NCBI GenBank assembly: GCA_013002105.1
Contig: JABDKS010000897.1
Span: 1 to 5,407, forward strand
Source: Pirellulaceae bacterium
Lineage (GTDB): Bacteria > Planctomycetota > Planctomycetia > Pirellulales > Pirellulaceae
Direction of reading: 5' to 3'
DNA length: 5,407 bases
The notes beneath the pieces are model-generated. The model did no database searches and was not told where the DNA came from. It saw nothing but the letters and a program-made list of their open reading frames with translations. Positions 5,065 through 5,407 of this stretch are shown here, in pieces. Position 1 is the stretch's first letter. Every line of letters starts with the position of its first letter. Made by a program: the position numbers and the translations under genes.

Positions 5065-5407
5065 CGCACGCTCCCAACACGTCGGTCACGATCAGCGCGG
5101 CCACCGCGTCCAATGCCGATTCAACTTGCCAATTCCTTGAATCTCGATCACCTGCTCGATTGGAAATGCCACGTACAATCGATACGGGCACACCAGCGAC
5201 ACGGCAACTCAGTGCGACGGCAAATCCTTCCATGTCCTCGGCCGCCGCGGCGGGATACATCGCGTGTCGCTGCGCAGCCTCGGCAACGTCGCCCGAAGCG
5301 GAACATCCGGTCAACAAACAAGGGTTGTCTTTGCCGCCGGAAAGTTCGATCGACTCTCCAATCGCATCGACACTTTCTGACTCAGCCACCATCGGCCACC
5401 CCATCTG
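5057..5407 (-). CDS. mqnB: Futalosine hydrolase, C-terminal part (start beyond window)
   Basis: The frame is open from the right edge to TGA at 5059-5057, giving 116 residues of the C-terminal half. MqnB cleaves futalosine to hypoxanthine and dehypoxanthine futalosine. It belongs to the nucleoside phosphorylase/MTA-SAH nucleosidase fold. Visible marks: AAAEDMEGFAVALSC (about 54-68 of the visible part), whose EDMEG corresponds to the ribose-binding MEG/MEA segment of the superfamily, and GVPVSIVRGISNRAGDRD, a pattern typical of MqnB, where MTA nucleosidases have a form of SDxAD. The N-terminal glycine-rich region is outside the window, and the ATG at 5404 is internal, not the start. Its coupling to mqnD strengthens the call. 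Another nucleosidase of the family is possible but unlikely. Confidence 0.9.
   Translation of the reverse strand, partial: QMGWPMVAESESVDAIGESIELSGGKDNPCLLTGCSASGDVAEAAQRHAMYPAAAAEDMEGFAVALSCRVAGVPVSIVRGISNRAGDRDSRNWQVESALDAVAALIVTDVLGACDG
5071..5075 (-). promoter_or_regulatory. Shine-Dalgarno of mqnD inside the end of mqnB
   Basis: GGGAG on the minus strand lies six bases before the mqnD ATG (5064-5062) and within the last codons of mqnB. It is the clearest ribosome site in the window and supports the overlapping start. Ribosomes ending at the mqnB TGA (5059-5057) would finish on the mqnD start, so translational coupling is likely. Confidence 0.5.

Overview
The window looks like chromosomal DNA of a planctomycete of the Rhodopirellula/Pirellula type. 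This is inferred from several things: moderate GC with many CGATCG words, genes with poor or no Shine-Dalgarno sequences, long spacers between genes, the futalosine menaquinone route, and the general look of the proteins. No rRNA or other phylogenetic marker is present, so the assignment is moderate in confidence.

Layout, left to right. (1) Bases 1-774, minus strand: most of a gene for a membrane-anchored, TPR-like protein, whose 3' end lies beyond the left edge. Its 224-base upstream gap (775-998) holds a good sigma70-type promoter and a leader of about 105 nt with two inverted repeats and a 9-bp direct repeat. (2) Bases 999-1385, minus strand: a complete DUF2237 protein, small and cysteine-rich, function unknown. 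(3) Bases 1386-1838: a 453-bp divergent spacer with no convincing gene but with an unusual density of short palindromes in the half next to the helicase gene. (4) Bases 1839-4202, plus strand: a complete UvrD/PcrA-type superfamily 1A DNA helicase with all motifs and a C-terminal Tudor-like domain. (5) Bases 4222-5064, minus strand: complete mqnD. (6) Bases 5057-5407, minus strand: the 3' part of mqnB, overlapping mqnD by 8 bases. The helicase and mqnD genes converge with only 19 bp between their stop codons.

Function. mqnB and mqnD form a translationally overlapping pair for two non-consecutive steps of the futalosine pathway of menaquinone synthesis: MqnB removes hypoxanthine from futalosine, and MqnD makes 1,4-dihydroxy-6-naphthoate after the MqnC step. 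The helicase serves DNA repair and replication and is not visibly linked to the menaquinone genes. The TPR-like and DUF2237 genes share a strand, but the TPR-like gene has its own likely promoter, so they need not be an operon.

I found no mobile element, CRISPR array, RNA gene, defence system or other clearly new system. The most interesting material is the non-coding DNA: the palindrome-rich helicase leader, the 19-bp palindrome in front of the TPR-like gene, and the uncharacterised cysteine pattern of DUF2237.
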